Position numbers and translations under genes: made by a program. Below the pieces are notes generated by a model. The model was given only the letters and a program-made list of their open reading frames with translations, was not told the origin of the DNA and made no database searches. A stretch of 64,000 bases of DNA from Bacteroidales bacterium (GTDB lineage: Bacteria > Bacteroidota > Bacteroidia > Bacteroidales > Lentimicrobiaceae). The stretch spans positions 248,001 to 312,000 of the forward strand of contig JADIZB010000004.1 in NCBI GenBank assembly GCA_016705005.1. Direction: 5' to 3'. The first letter of the stretch is position 1; every line of letters begins with the position of its first letter. Shown here in pieces: positions 18,508-27,316 of the stretch.

Positions 18508-19172
18508 TGAGCCAGTCACTGTATGCTGTAATTACAGGCGATATCAGGAATTCAACCCGGCTTTCAACCGACGATCTTATCAGATTGCCGGTGGTGCTGA
18601 AAAATATTTTTAGCGAATTAAACCTTTTCCTCTCGAAAAGAAAACAATGGCTGAAATACAGCATTTTCAGGGGCGATAGCTTTCAACTCGTTGCTTCTCC
18701 GGCTGCCGCCCTTGAAGTGGTTCTTTATGTCAGGGCCGGCCTGCGGTCAGCATACCCCAAAGCAGTTACTTCTGCCGTCGACTGTCGCATGGCAATCGCT
18801 CTGGGACCAGTCAGTCACCTGAGCGAGAATATTACCGAAAGTTCCGGCGAAGCTTTCAACCGGTCGGGATTACTCCTCGAACGAATGGGAAAGTCAGCCT
18901 TTCTGGCTGCCGACACCCCAATTCCCTCAATGACTGCTGAACTAAATACAGAACTTGCCCTGTGCACTGAACTGGTTGGACGCTGGACACATTCACAGGC
19001 CATCCTTGTTCCTATGTTGCTTAACGCTGAAACCCAGACGTCCATCGCCGGTTCAACCGGAATCTCTCAGGCTGCAGTTGCAAAGAAAATTCATATAATG
19101 GGCTGGCCGGCAATCGAACAATTACTGTCAAGATACCGGTTTTTGTATGAGGATAATTTTGTTAAATTATAA
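18507..19172 (+). CDS. SatD-like protein: cyclase-like domain plus C-terminal HTH
   Basis: A 221-residue soluble protein. The N-terminal ~150 residues begin VITGDIRNSTRL and contain FRGDSFQLV and MAIALGPVSHL, which resemble the SatD family and, distantly, nucleotidyl-cyclase-type folds with the GD pair kept. Residues ~175-200 (TQTSIAGSTGISQAAVAKKI) look like a helix-turn-helix. It overlaps ettA by one base and precedes a DUF3307 membrane protein, a pairing seen in other Bacteroidota. Repeated TTATAA sites and a 14-bp palindrome begin at its stop codon, so it may regulate the genes downstream. Ligand and enzymatic activity are unknown. Confidence 0.7.
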   Translation: MSQSLYAVITGDIRNSTRLSTDDLIRLPVVLKNIFSELNLFLSKRKQWLKYSIFRGDSFQLVASPAAALEVVLYVRAGLRSAYPKAVTSAVDCRMAIALGPVSHLSENITESSGEAFNRSGLLLERMGKSAFLAADTPIPSMTAELNTELALCTELVGRWTHSQAILVPMLLNAETQTSIAGSTGISQAAVAKKIHIMGWPAIEQLLSRYRFLYEDNFVKL

Positions 19173-19252
19173 CTTTATAATGCTATAAATATATATTATA
19201 ACCTTATAAGGTTTTATATTTACCTTATAACTTCATGGGGTTATATTATATC
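19167..19252 (+). promoter_or_regulatory. TTATAA-repeat cluster with 14-bp palindrome (putative operator)
   Basis: TTATAA occurs at 19167, 19175, 19196, 19204 and 19225. The central copies form the perfect palindrome AACCTTATAAGGTT (19200-19213), with a related CCTTATAAC at 19223-19231. The cluster sits between the SatD-like gene, which ends in an HTH, and the DUF3307 gene. Operator function is inferred from position and symmetry. Confidence 0.6.
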
Positions 19253-19375
19253 AGCAACGTAAAGTGAAAAAGTGAAGGTATCTTACCCGGAAATTCAGTA
19301 CCGGAATAAATACTGAATCACTGGCTTTCAAAAAAGGAAAACAGCAAAGAGACTATAAGATATAACAGAGCAAAT

Positions 19376-20125
19376 ATGTACGCAGAACCTGTCATCAGCA
19401 TCGAAGCCATTGCATTGTTTATAAGACTGCTGATTGCACATCTGGCCGGTGATTTTATTTTTCAGAGAAAAACCTGGATAATACACCGTTCCTCACAAAA
19501 ATGGAAATCACGTTACATATATGCAAATGCAGGAATTGTCGCTGTTTTATCCTGGCTGCTATCGGGTCATTTTAATTGCTGGCTGATCCCACTGTTAATA
19601 TTTATATTGCATGCTGGCATTGATATTGCCAAATCGTATGCCCCTGACCGGCCGGTAATATTTGCCATTGACCAGATACTGCATCTGATAGCCACATCAA
19701 TGGCTGTTTACCTGTATCTGGATATAGCAGGTAATGAATTTTATTTCCAATGGTTGTTCAGTAACCTGTCTTTCTGGACCTACCTTGCTGCATACCTGAT
19801 TGTTATGTGGCCAATGGGAATTATTATTGCCATCATGACCCGAAAATGGCAGGCAGATTATGAAAATGGTGATGGACTCAGGGACGCAGGCAGATATATT
19901 GGCATGCTGGAAAGAATATTGATTCTTACTTTCATTTTCATGAATCAGTTTTCAGCTGTCGGATTTCTGATAGCTGCCAAATCAGTGCTGCGTTTCGGCG
20001 ACATTCGCGACAGCAATAACCGCAAAGGAGCTGAGTATATACTGATAGGAACGATGATCAGCCTGGCAGCAGCAATCTTTACCGGGCTGCTCACCCAATG
20101 GCTGCTAAACACTTATCTGACATGA
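19376..20125 (+). CDS. DUF3307 family membrane protein
   Basis: A 249-residue integral membrane protein with about seven hydrophobic segments. The start LFIRLLIAHLAGDFIFQRKTW and ILHAGIDIAKSYAPDRPVIFAIDQILHL are typical of DUF3307: an HxxxDF motif near the N-terminus and an Asp/His-bearing second motif. The biochemical role is unknown. It lies 203 bases after the SatD-like gene, behind the TTATAA cluster, and its stop overlaps the next start (ATGA). Confidence 0.85.
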   Translation: MYAEPVISIEAIALFIRLLIAHLAGDFIFQRKTWIIHRSSQKWKSRYIYANAGIVAVLSWLLSGHFNCWLIPLLIFILHAGIDIAKSYAPDRPVIFAIDQILHLIATSMAVYLYLDIAGNEFYFQWLFSNLSFWTYLAAYLIVMWPMGIIIAIMTRKWQADYENGDGLRDAGRYIGMLERILILTFIFMNQFSAVGFLIAAKSVLRFGDIRDSNNRKGAEYILIGTMISLAAAIFTGLLTQWLLNTYLT

Positions 20126-20601
20126 TCCATATTGACAGTGCCCTGTTGGATGACCTGACCCTTAAAGCCAGGACTTCGCCCCGACTCAGGGTAACATACA
20201 ATTTCCACTTCGGACCGGCCGACACCCTGCAGCGAATGCTGAATGCCATGGAACCGGGCACTTATGTAAGACCACACAAACATGAGAACCCGGACAAAAG
20301 AGAAGTTTTCTTCGCGCTCAGGGGTAAACTCTGCGTTGTCGAATTCAACGATTCAGGCGATATTACCGATTATACTGTGCTGGATTCAGCGAATCAGAAC
20401 TATGGCGCAGAAATTCCACAACGCACCTGGCATACAATTATTTCACTCGAAACCGGCGCAGTTGCCTATGAAGTGAAGGATGGCCCCTACGACCCTGAAA
20501 ATGATAAAAATTTTGCGTCATGGGCCCCGGAAGAAAACAGTTATGAAGCGGAAGAATATCTAAGCCGGCTGATATCAAAGCTGAATCTCAGCATTCACTG
20601 A
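20122..20601 (+). CDS. WbuC-family cupin-fold metalloprotein
   Basis: A 159-residue single cupin domain. I choose ATG 20122 over the upstream 20098 start, because it gives an ATGA overlap with the DUF3307 stop. Metal ligands of the cupin motif are visible in YVRPHKHENPDKREVFFALRGK (His, His, Glu) and in PQRTWHTIISLE (His). WbuC-type proteins are often found near O-antigen or LPS genes, but their substrate is not established. The terminal YDPENDKNFASWAPEE segment is typical of the family. Confidence 0.82.
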   Translation: MIHIDSALLDDLTLKARTSPRLRVTYNFHFGPADTLQRMLNAMEPGTYVRPHKHENPDKREVFFALRGKLCVVEFNDSGDITDYTVLDSANQNYGAEIPQRTWHTIISLETGAVAYEVKDGPYDPENDKNFASWAPEENSYEAEEYLSRLISKLNLSIH

Positions 20602-20608
20602 AAATCCT

Positions 20609-20616
20609 TAATTTTG
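20609..20616 (+). promoter_or_regulatory. Putative -7 box TAATTTTG before hisS
   Basis: A perfect TAnnTTTG match lies 64 bases before the hisS ATG. No -33 TTTG is visible at the usual distance. A purine-rich AAAAGGAG follows at about 20632-20639, too far from the ATG to set the start. Confidence 0.4.
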
Positions 20617-20680
20617 CCCGGCTCAATTCATAAAAGGAGAACCACCTTCAGTATTCCTGGCAATGAAAGAGCGCTGATCA

Positions 20681-22051
20681 ATGAGTATTCAAAAACCTTC
20701 AATTCCCAAGGGAACTCGCGACTTCTCTCCTGCCGAGATGAACCGCCGCAATTATATTTTCAGCACCATCAGGCAGGTATTTGAACGATTCGGCTACCAG
20801 CCCATCGAAACACCGGCCATGGAAAACCTGACTACCCTGTTGGGAAAATATGGTGAAGAAGGTGACAAACTCTTGTTCAGAATCCTGAACTCAGGCGATT
20901 TTCTGTCGGATGTAGCCGGTTCTGAACTGACAACCGACAATGCGGCAAAACTGTCGGGAAAAATCTCAGAAAAAGGTTTGCGCTATGATCTCACTGTGCC
21001 TTTTGCAAGATACGTGGTCCAGCACCGTAATGAGATCGCTTTCCCTTTCAAACGCTACCAGATTCAGCCGGTATGGCGGGCCGACAGACCCCAGAAAGGC
21101 CGCTACCGTGAATTCTACCAGTGCGATGCCGATGTGGTCGGCTCCGATTCTTTGCTCAACGAAGCTGAACTGCTGATGATGGCTGATCAGATTTTCGAAA
21201 AACTGGGAATCAACATTGTAATCAAACTCAACAGCAGGAAAATACTCTCAGGCATAGCCGGGGTAATCGGCCATGCCGACAAAATCACCGACATCACCGT
21301 TGCCATCGATAAACTCGATAAAATCGGTCCTGAAAAAGTGAATGAAGAACTGGCTGAACGGGGATTGGATACGGAAGCCATCGCAAAGCTGCAGCCCATC
21401 ATCAACCTGAAGGGAAGCAATGCCGCCAAACTTGAACAGATCAGCCTGGTTCTTTCTGCTTCAGAAGAGGGAATGAAAGGAATCGCTGAAACAACCGAAA
21501 TCCTTTCAATGGTTGAGGCAATGGAAATCAAATGCCGGGTTGAACTTGACCTTACGCTGGCCCGTGGGCTGAATTACTACACCGGTGCCATCATCGAAGT
21601 GAAGGCCGATGGCCTCGCCATGGGCAGCATCAGTGGTGGCGGACGCTATGATAACCTGACAGGCATTTTCGGACTGCCCGGAATTTCAGGGGTAGGTATA
21701 TCGTTCGGCGCCGACCGCATTTATGATGTGATGAATGAACTGAATATTTTCCCTGAAGAAACAGCTTCATCCACACGGGTTATGTTTGTTAATTTTGGAG
21801 GTGAAGAAGAAATATTGTGCCTTAAACTCGCTGCATCCCTGAGAAACAAAGGTATTAATACGGAAGTTTTTCCTGAAAATACCAAAATCAAAAAACAATT
21901 CTCATATGCCGACAGCAAGCAGATTCCTTTCGTTGTCATCATTGGTGAAAGTGAACGTCAGAAAGGCGAATGCCTGCTTAAAAATATGAAAACAGGCGAT
22001 CAAACCGTCATTTCACCAGATCAGTTGATACAATCCATCGGAACCTTATGA
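20681..22051 (+). CDS. hisS: Histidyl-tRNA synthetase
   Basis: A 456-residue class II aminoacyl-tRNA synthetase that charges tRNA-His. It has motif 1 near PKGTRDFSPAEM, GLRYDLTVPFARYV, motif 2 in QPVWRADRPQKGRYREFYQCD, the histidine-specific loop LARGLNYYTGAIIEV, and motif 3 in GVGISFGADRIYDVM. The C-terminal ~95 residues form the anticodon-binding domain. Length is normal for the family. It is followed 245 bases later by two ammonia-lyase genes on the same strand; whether that neighbourhood is functional is unclear. Confidence 0.96.
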   Translation: MSIQKPSIPKGTRDFSPAEMNRRNYIFSTIRQVFERFGYQPIETPAMENLTTLLGKYGEEGDKLLFRILNSGDFLSDVAGSELTTDNAAKLSGKISEKGLRYDLTVPFARYVVQHRNEIAFPFKRYQIQPVWRADRPQKGRYREFYQCDADVVGSDSLLNEAELLMMADQIFEKLGINIVIKLNSRKILSGIAGVIGHADKITDITVAIDKLDKIGPEKVNEELAERGLDTEAIAKLQPIINLKGSNAAKLEQISLVLSASEEGMKGIAETTEILSMVEAMEIKCRVELDLTLARGLNYYTGAIIEVKADGLAMGSISGGGRYDNLTGIFGLPGISGVGISFGADRIYDVMNELNIFPEETASSTRVMFVNFGGEEEILCLKLAASLRNKGINTEVFPENTKIKKQFSYADSKQIPFVVIIGESERQKGECLLKNMKTGDQTVISPDQLIQSIGTL

Positions 22052-22295
22052 AAATCGACTGGCAACTCAGGTTTAAGATCAAAATCAACAGGTCAGGACT
22101 CACCTTTTAGCCAAAGGCTTCAGTCAGTGTCTCCCGGGTTTCCTTTCATGAGATGGGCGATGACCCATATCCCGCATTCCTGGTGTAACCCTGAACTATG
22201 CTTGCCCGCTTTGCTCACCTTCAGTTCAATTCCGGAAAAATGCCGGTATCTGTAAGTATCTTTTTATTCCATTTTCAAACAAATCGAAAAACTCT

Positions 22296-23795
22296 ATGAA
22301 TACTTTCGAAATAAGCCCACAACCACTTGATTTTAATACCATTGAACATATTCTGGAAAACAATACAAAACTCTCACTTTCGCAGGAAGCGATCAAAAGA
22401 ATCCAGCATTGCAGAGATTATCTGGACGACAAACTCAAAAATCATAGCGAACCCATTTATGGAATCACCACTGGTTTTGGATCCCTGTGCAACATCCGGA
22501 TTTCACCAAAGGACCTCAGAAGCCTCCAGGAAAACCTGGTAATGTCGCATGCCTGTGGCACCGGACCTGAAGTTGACAGCGACATTGTAAAGCTGATGCT
22601 CCTGCTTAAAGCGCATGCTCTTTCTTCGGGGAATTCCGGGGTTCAGGTCATAACCGTTGAACGCCTGCTTGATCTGTACAACAACGATGTGATTCCGGTG
22701 GTTTATGAACAGGGTTCATTGGGTGCTTCCGGCGACCTTGCTCCCCTGGCGCATCTCAGCCTGCCCCTGATCGGTATGGGTGAAGTGAGGTTCAAAGGCA
22801 AAATTTACCCTGCCCGCAAAGTGCTGAAACAATTTGGATGGGAACCCATCGCGCTTCAATCGAAAGAAGGGCTGGCCCTGTTGAATGGAACACAGTTTAT
22901 GAGTGCACATGCCGTGTTTATTCTGTTAAAAGCTTTTAAACTGTCGAGGCTTGCCGATATTACCGGTTCAATTTCGCTCGAAGCATACAATGGAAGGATC
23001 GATCCGTTTCTTGAACAGATTCACGCCATCAGGCCACATGCCGGACAGATAGAAACAGCCCGAAACTTCAGGAACATTCTTAATGGAAGTAAACTCATTG
23101 CCAGGGAAGGAAAAAAAGTACAGGATCCCTACTCTTTCCGCTGCATCCCCCAGGTGCATGGAGCAGTTAAGGATACGATCAGGTATGCAGCCTCTGTGGT
23201 ATTGACCGAAATCAACGCTGTTACCGATAATCCTACGGTATTTCCCGATGAGGATCTGGTGCTCTCCGGAGGCAACTTCCACGGAGAACCACTCGCTTTT
23301 GTGCTTGATTTCCTGGCCATTGCACTTGCCGAACAGGGTAATATTGCTGAACGTCGTGTTTACCGCCTCATTGCCGGTCAGCGTGGCCTTCCGGAATTTC
23401 TTGTCGCCAAACCCGGATTGAATTCAGGTTTTATGATTCCGCAATATACCGCAGCCAGCATTGTCAGCCAGAACAAACAACTGGCTACCCCCTGTTCGGT
23501 CGATTCAATCACTTCATCAAATGAACAGGAAGATCATGTAAGCATGGGTGCCAATGCAGCAACCAGAACATTGAGGGTTGTCAACAATCTTGAACGTCTG
23601 CTGGCCATAGAGCTTTTTGCTGCGGCGCAGGCACTCGATTTCAGAGAAGCGTCCGATACCTCCCCTTTCCTCAATGCTTTCATATCTGAGTACAGGGGTG
23701 CCGTCCCGTTTATAAAAAACGACCGGATCATGTATACTGAAGTTCAGAAGACCGTGGAGTTTATTCAAAATGTAAAGTTTGATTTTCCTGATTGA
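22296..23795 (+). CDS. hutH: Histidine ammonia-lyase
   Basis: A 499-residue MIO-dependent lyase that turns L-histidine into urocanate and ammonia. The cofactor triad is Ala144-Ser145-Gly146 in GSLGASGDLAPLAH. Active-site segments are present: YGITTGFGS (Tyr), SHACGTG (the His that selects histidine), QDPYSFRCIPQVHG (Tyr and Arg), TDNPTVF and SNEQEDHVSMG (Glu). The urocanase, imidazolonepropionase and formiminoglutamase genes of a hut operon are absent from the window. A second lyase follows 220 bases later. Confidence 0.9.
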   Translation: MNTFEISPQPLDFNTIEHILENNTKLSLSQEAIKRIQHCRDYLDDKLKNHSEPIYGITTGFGSLCNIRISPKDLRSLQENLVMSHACGTGPEVDSDIVKLMLLLKAHALSSGNSGVQVITVERLLDLYNNDVIPVVYEQGSLGASGDLAPLAHLSLPLIGMGEVRFKGKIYPARKVLKQFGWEPIALQSKEGLALLNGTQFMSAHAVFILLKAFKLSRLADITGSISLEAYNGRIDPFLEQIHAIRPHAGQIETARNFRNILNGSKLIAREGKKVQDPYSFRCIPQVHGAVKDTIRYAASVVLTEINAVTDNPTVFPDEDLVLSGGNFHGEPLAFVLDFLAIALAEQGNIAERRVYRLIAGQRGLPEFLVAKPGLNSGFMIPQYTAASIVSQNKQLATPCSVDSITSSNEQEDHVSMGANAATRTLRVVNNLERLLAIELFAAAQALDFREASDTSPFLNAFISEYRGAVPFIKNDRIMYTEVQKTVEFIQNVKFDFPD

Positions 23796-24015
23796 CCGGA
23801 CTTTAGAAAGGGTTAATTTAAGAAGAAATTAAATCGGGGACGCGGAATCTTAGGGGTACATCAGGCTGTTCCACTATAATAATCCTTCAGCCATCTGCCC
23901 AAACCGGATCATGGTAAATTATTTACTTAAAAACCCGGTTGATTTCTTTGTGATTTCCATCCTTTTCCATTCCTTTGACACAACCATTTCAAACAAATTA
24001 ATACCCGGAGGTTTT

Positions 24016-25539
24016 ATGACACTCATTATCAAAGGAAGCGGATTAACCATTCAGGACGTGGTAGATGTGGCCCGTTACGGAAAAGAAGTAGACTTACACC
24101 CCGAAGCCATGCATCGCATCAAAAAATGCCGTGCCATGCTCGAAAATAAAATTCTGGCAGGGGAAATAATGTATGGTGTGAATACCGGAATCGGGGAATT
24201 CTCTGAAGTTGTTCTGAATGATGACCAGGTCAAGGATTTTCAGAAATATCTGATATACAATCATGCAGCCGGCATCGGTGATCCTATGCCGCTGGAACAC
24301 GTTCGTGGTGCAATGCTTGGCAGGATCAACGTGCATGCGCATGGAAACTCCGGTGTAAGACCAGAGATCACAATGACCCTGGTTGACATGTTAAACAAGG
24401 GCGTTACTCCCTATGTCTGCCAGAAAGGTTCAGTTGGTGCATGCGGCGACCTGGCTCCAATGTCGCAGATTGCCCTGCTTATGATGGGCGAAGGCAAAGC
24501 CTATTACAAAGGAAAACTGCTCGAAGGCAGGGAAGCCCTTGAAAAAGCAGGGATACCCGTTCCGGGCCTTCAGGCGCGGGATGGACTGGCCACCATCAAT
24601 GGCAGCAACGTGCTCACAGCCATGAGCGCCATTTTCCTTTATGATGCCAACAACTGGCTGAAACAGGCTGAGATAGCCACCGCCATGTCGCTTGAAGCTT
24701 TAAAGGCAAATATGAAACCATACCTGCCCAAACTTCATGAGGTACGCGGTTTTGCCGGGGCTGTCCGTTCAGCAGCCGCCATCAGGAAGATGGTGGCTGG
24801 AGGTGACCTTGCTGAAGGACTGGTCAAATGCAAGGTTCAGGATGCCTACAGTATGCGTTCGACACCCCAGGTGATTGGTGCTGCCCACGATGCATTGGCT
24901 TATGCCCGTTCACAGGTAGAAATCGAACTGAATGGGGTAGGTGATAACCCGATTTTCTTCCCGGATGAAAATCTGCAGCTCTCGGGAGCCAATTTCCAGG
25001 GATCTCCGGTTGCTGTGCCAATGGATATGGCCGGTTATGTCATTACCATGGTAAGTGTTCTGAGCGAACGTCGTATGAACCGCCTCAACAACCCGGCCCT
25101 CAGTGTTGGTCTGCCGGCATTCCTGACAAAAGGGGCTGGTATGTTCTCAGGTCTGATGCTCAGCCAGTATACAGCCGATATGCAGATTGTGGAACAGCGG
25201 ATACTAAGTGCTCCGGCCTGCATCCAGTCGATCCCTGCCGCAGCCGACCAGGAAGATTTTGTCTCCATGGGAATGAACACTGCCCTCAAAAACAACCAGA
25301 TACTTGACAATGCCTATGGCATTCTTGGTATCGAACTGATGGCAGCAGCACAGGCGCTGGATTTCAGGGAGTATAAATTTGGAGCAGGAGTAACAAAAGC
25401 AAAGGAAGTGATCAGGAAATATGTCGATTTTCTGGATATTGACAGGCCATTGTATGCCGATCACAATGCAATGAAAGAACTGGTAAAATCATGTGAGATT
25501 CTCACCGAAGTTGAAGCCCTGATCGGAAAACTCGGTTAA
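24016..25539 (+). CDS. Aromatic amino acid ammonia-lyase family protein (HAL-like) with Ala-Cys-Gly MIO triad
   Basis: A 507-residue member of the HAL/PAL/TAL family. I place the start at 24016 because GGAGGTTTT lies directly before this ATG and the upstream 35 codons do not resemble family members. The MIO triad reads Ala142-Cys143-Gly144 (GSVGACGDLAPMSQ) rather than Ala-Ser-Gly. Other active-site elements are kept: YGVNTGIGEF, NHAAGIGD, QDAYSMRSTPQV, DNPIFF and DQEDFVSMG. The His in NHAAG favours histidine over phenylalanine as substrate, but specificity is uncertain. A Ser-to-Cys change at this position in a bacterial HAL is reported to keep activity, so it may still form MIO. Confidence 0.85.
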   Translation: MTLIIKGSGLTIQDVVDVARYGKEVDLHPEAMHRIKKCRAMLENKILAGEIMYGVNTGIGEFSEVVLNDDQVKDFQKYLIYNHAAGIGDPMPLEHVRGAMLGRINVHAHGNSGVRPEITMTLVDMLNKGVTPYVCQKGSVGACGDLAPMSQIALLMMGEGKAYYKGKLLEGREALEKAGIPVPGLQARDGLATINGSNVLTAMSAIFLYDANNWLKQAEIATAMSLEALKANMKPYLPKLHEVRGFAGAVRSAAAIRKMVAGGDLAEGLVKCKVQDAYSMRSTPQVIGAAHDALAYARSQVEIELNGVGDNPIFFPDENLQLSGANFQGSPVAVPMDMAGYVITMVSVLSERRMNRLNNPALSVGLPAFLTKGAGMFSGLMLSQYTADMQIVEQRILSAPACIQSIPAAADQEDFVSMGMNTALKNNQILDNAYGILGIELMAAAQALDFREYKFGAGVTKAKEVIRKYVDFLDIDRPLYADHNAMKELVKSCEILTEVEALIGKLG

Positions 25540-25548
25540 ACAATAAAG

Positions 25549-25725
25549 AGGCTGTCTCATAAGTTAGCATAGGCTTCGTTCCGATAACTATCGGAACCGC
25601 TCATCCTTGCATCTGATAATCAATCTATTGCCATATTGAGCAGTTTGCCCACGCCGAAGAAGGCGGGACAAATTGCCCACTTTGGCGGGGTAGTCAAAAT
25701 CAATTACTGGCTTATGAAACAGCCT
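25549..25725. repeat. MITE-like element with 15-bp terminal inverted repeats
   Basis: AGGCTGTCTCATAAG (25549-25563) and CTTATGAAACAGCCT (25711-25725) are inverted repeats with one mismatch, bounding 177 bases with no ORF. An inner palindrome GTTCCGATAACTATCGGAAC is also present (about 25578-25597). No clear target-site duplication was seen. It lies between the lyase gene and the small membrane protein. It might instead act as a long hairpin at the 3' end of the lyase transcript. Confidence 0.6.
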
Positions 25726-25741
25726 TTCCAACAACAGCTAA

Positions 25742-26200
25742 ATGAACGAAAACAACACTGAAAACATCACTGAAAATACCCCGGAAGTCAAATTCAACGG
25801 GAAAAGGCCTCCGGGACTGACCATTCTTTGTATTCTTTCATTTATCGGGAGTGGTGGCTCGGCCATATCCTCTTTCTTTGTAGCCGGAGCCTTCAACCTG
25901 ATACCGCTGGCAGTAAAGCAAACACCTGTCGCTGATGCCGAAGCACTGCTTAAAATGATTACGACAGCCGGTCCCTTATTTTTCTTTTTCATGGGAATAC
26001 TTTACCTGATTTCTCTGGCTGGTGCCATCTATATGTTTAAACTCAGGAAAACCGGTTTTCATTTATATACCGTAGCACAATTGTGCATGCTCATATTACC
26101 CTCATTGATGATTTCAGGGTTTGAACTTCCTGTTTCCAATTTATTGCTTACCGGATCCTTTATTCTTGCCTACGCTGTTAATATCCGTCTTTTTCACTGA
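25742..26200 (+). CDS. Small integral membrane protein, function unknown
   Basis: A 152-residue protein with an acidic N-terminus (NNTENITENTPEVKFNG) followed by PPGLTILCILSFIGSGGSA and about four membrane segments. The two positively charged stretches between them suggest an even topology. It is not recognised as a named family beyond its resemblance to small DUF-type Bacteroidota membrane proteins. It stands alone, 200 bases after the lyase gene and directly behind the MITE-like element. Confidence 0.65.
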   Translation: MNENNTENITENTPEVKFNGKRPPGLTILCILSFIGSGGSAISSFFVAGAFNLIPLAVKQTPVADAEALLKMITTAGPLFFFFMGILYLISLAGAIYMFKLRKTGFHLYTVAQLCMLILPSLMISGFELPVSNLLLTGSFILAYAVNIRLFH

Positions 26201-27316
26201 TTCTGCACGGTTTCAAGGGTTTTTGTTAACATATGGTCGATTTTATCAACAAATATTGACTTTTTTTATCATTTTTCCCTAAATTAGCATGATTCAACGG
26301 CTCCACCAACACAGAATGCCTGGTAAATCCGCATGCTATTTCATACATAAATTGTTCTTCGCATCATCTTTCAACCAGGCATTATTTGTAGGTACGCTAT
26401 GGAGCAAGATGAAACTGAATGCCATATTCCGGGATGTAAATACCTGTATTTCAGCACCGGTTTGTAAAAAACCGGCCTTCAATTCCAACTTTCAACAGGT
26501 ATCGAAGTATATCGGAATGTTTTGAACGGGAAATGATTAATCTACCTTAACAAGGCCGGCTATAAACAAGGGAAGACCTTTAATTCAATGATCGCTTTCC
26601 TTATTTATCTTAATTTACAACAATGTCATGGTGACCAATGATCAGTGATCTCAGTCCGGGCTTTTAACCAAACGGGATTAATCAGGGCAGATTGGCACCG
26701 GGAAACGCTGGTTAATCCATGACCCGGAAAAACAAAGAGCCAGTAATGGATTTGTTAATCCTGAATTAACCTTGAAAATCAATCTGCAGACTGCTCATGG
26801 CAGAAAGTAACAGATAATATGAATAAAGGGATCATTTGATTCAGCTCTTTACGGAATGGCCTGATTAAGGGTTATCCATGAAGCTTTTCTATTGTTTATG
26901 CACCTGTTCTTCTTTGAAATCTTGTAACAAAAACCTGATTCCCGGATGCTTTTGGCTGTCAATGGGGCATTTTAAAGGCATCTGAACAGATAAAAGGAGG
27001 TAATACTCACAGTTGAACATGATTTAAATAATAGTCTGGCCGGGATTATCTGTTGATTTATAATAGTTTAAGATAATACTGGTTATCAGGTACTGATTTC
27101 TGCTAAATGAATTGTTAAAGCATGTTAAATTTTTATTAATTTTGTTTGATTACCAGGTGTAAATTATTATAAATTGCACCACTTTACTACAAAATCTTAC
27201 CATCCACTTAACAAAGGAGGTCGACTCAGAAAAGTAGCACCGAACCCAATCACCCGATCAATATTTTTTTTGAAACAGTTTATTGTTAAACATTTTACTC
27301 ATCAAAAACACACACT
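26201..27316. other. 1.1-kb AT-rich non-coding region before the susC gene
   Basis: No convincing gene is present. A 78-codon ORF (26289-26525) has no recognisable motif and is probably chance. Two strong purine boxes, AAAAGGAGG (about 26992-27000) and AAAGGAGG (27213-27220), are not followed by an ORF. A candidate promoter lies at 27145-27176. Confidence 0.55.
27145..27176 (+). promoter_or_regulatory. Candidate promoter of the susCD operon
   Basis: TTTG (27145-27148) is followed after 21 bases by TAAATTG (27170-27176), close to the Bacteroidota TTTG-N19-TAnnTTTG pattern but with one T missing from the -7 box. It would give a leader of about 135 nt containing the orphan AAAGGAGG. Confidence 0.4.

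Noticed and set aside
26289..26525. 78-codon ORF before susC
   Set aside because: No recognisable motif, no ribosome or promoter signal that fits, and an unconvincing amino acid pattern.
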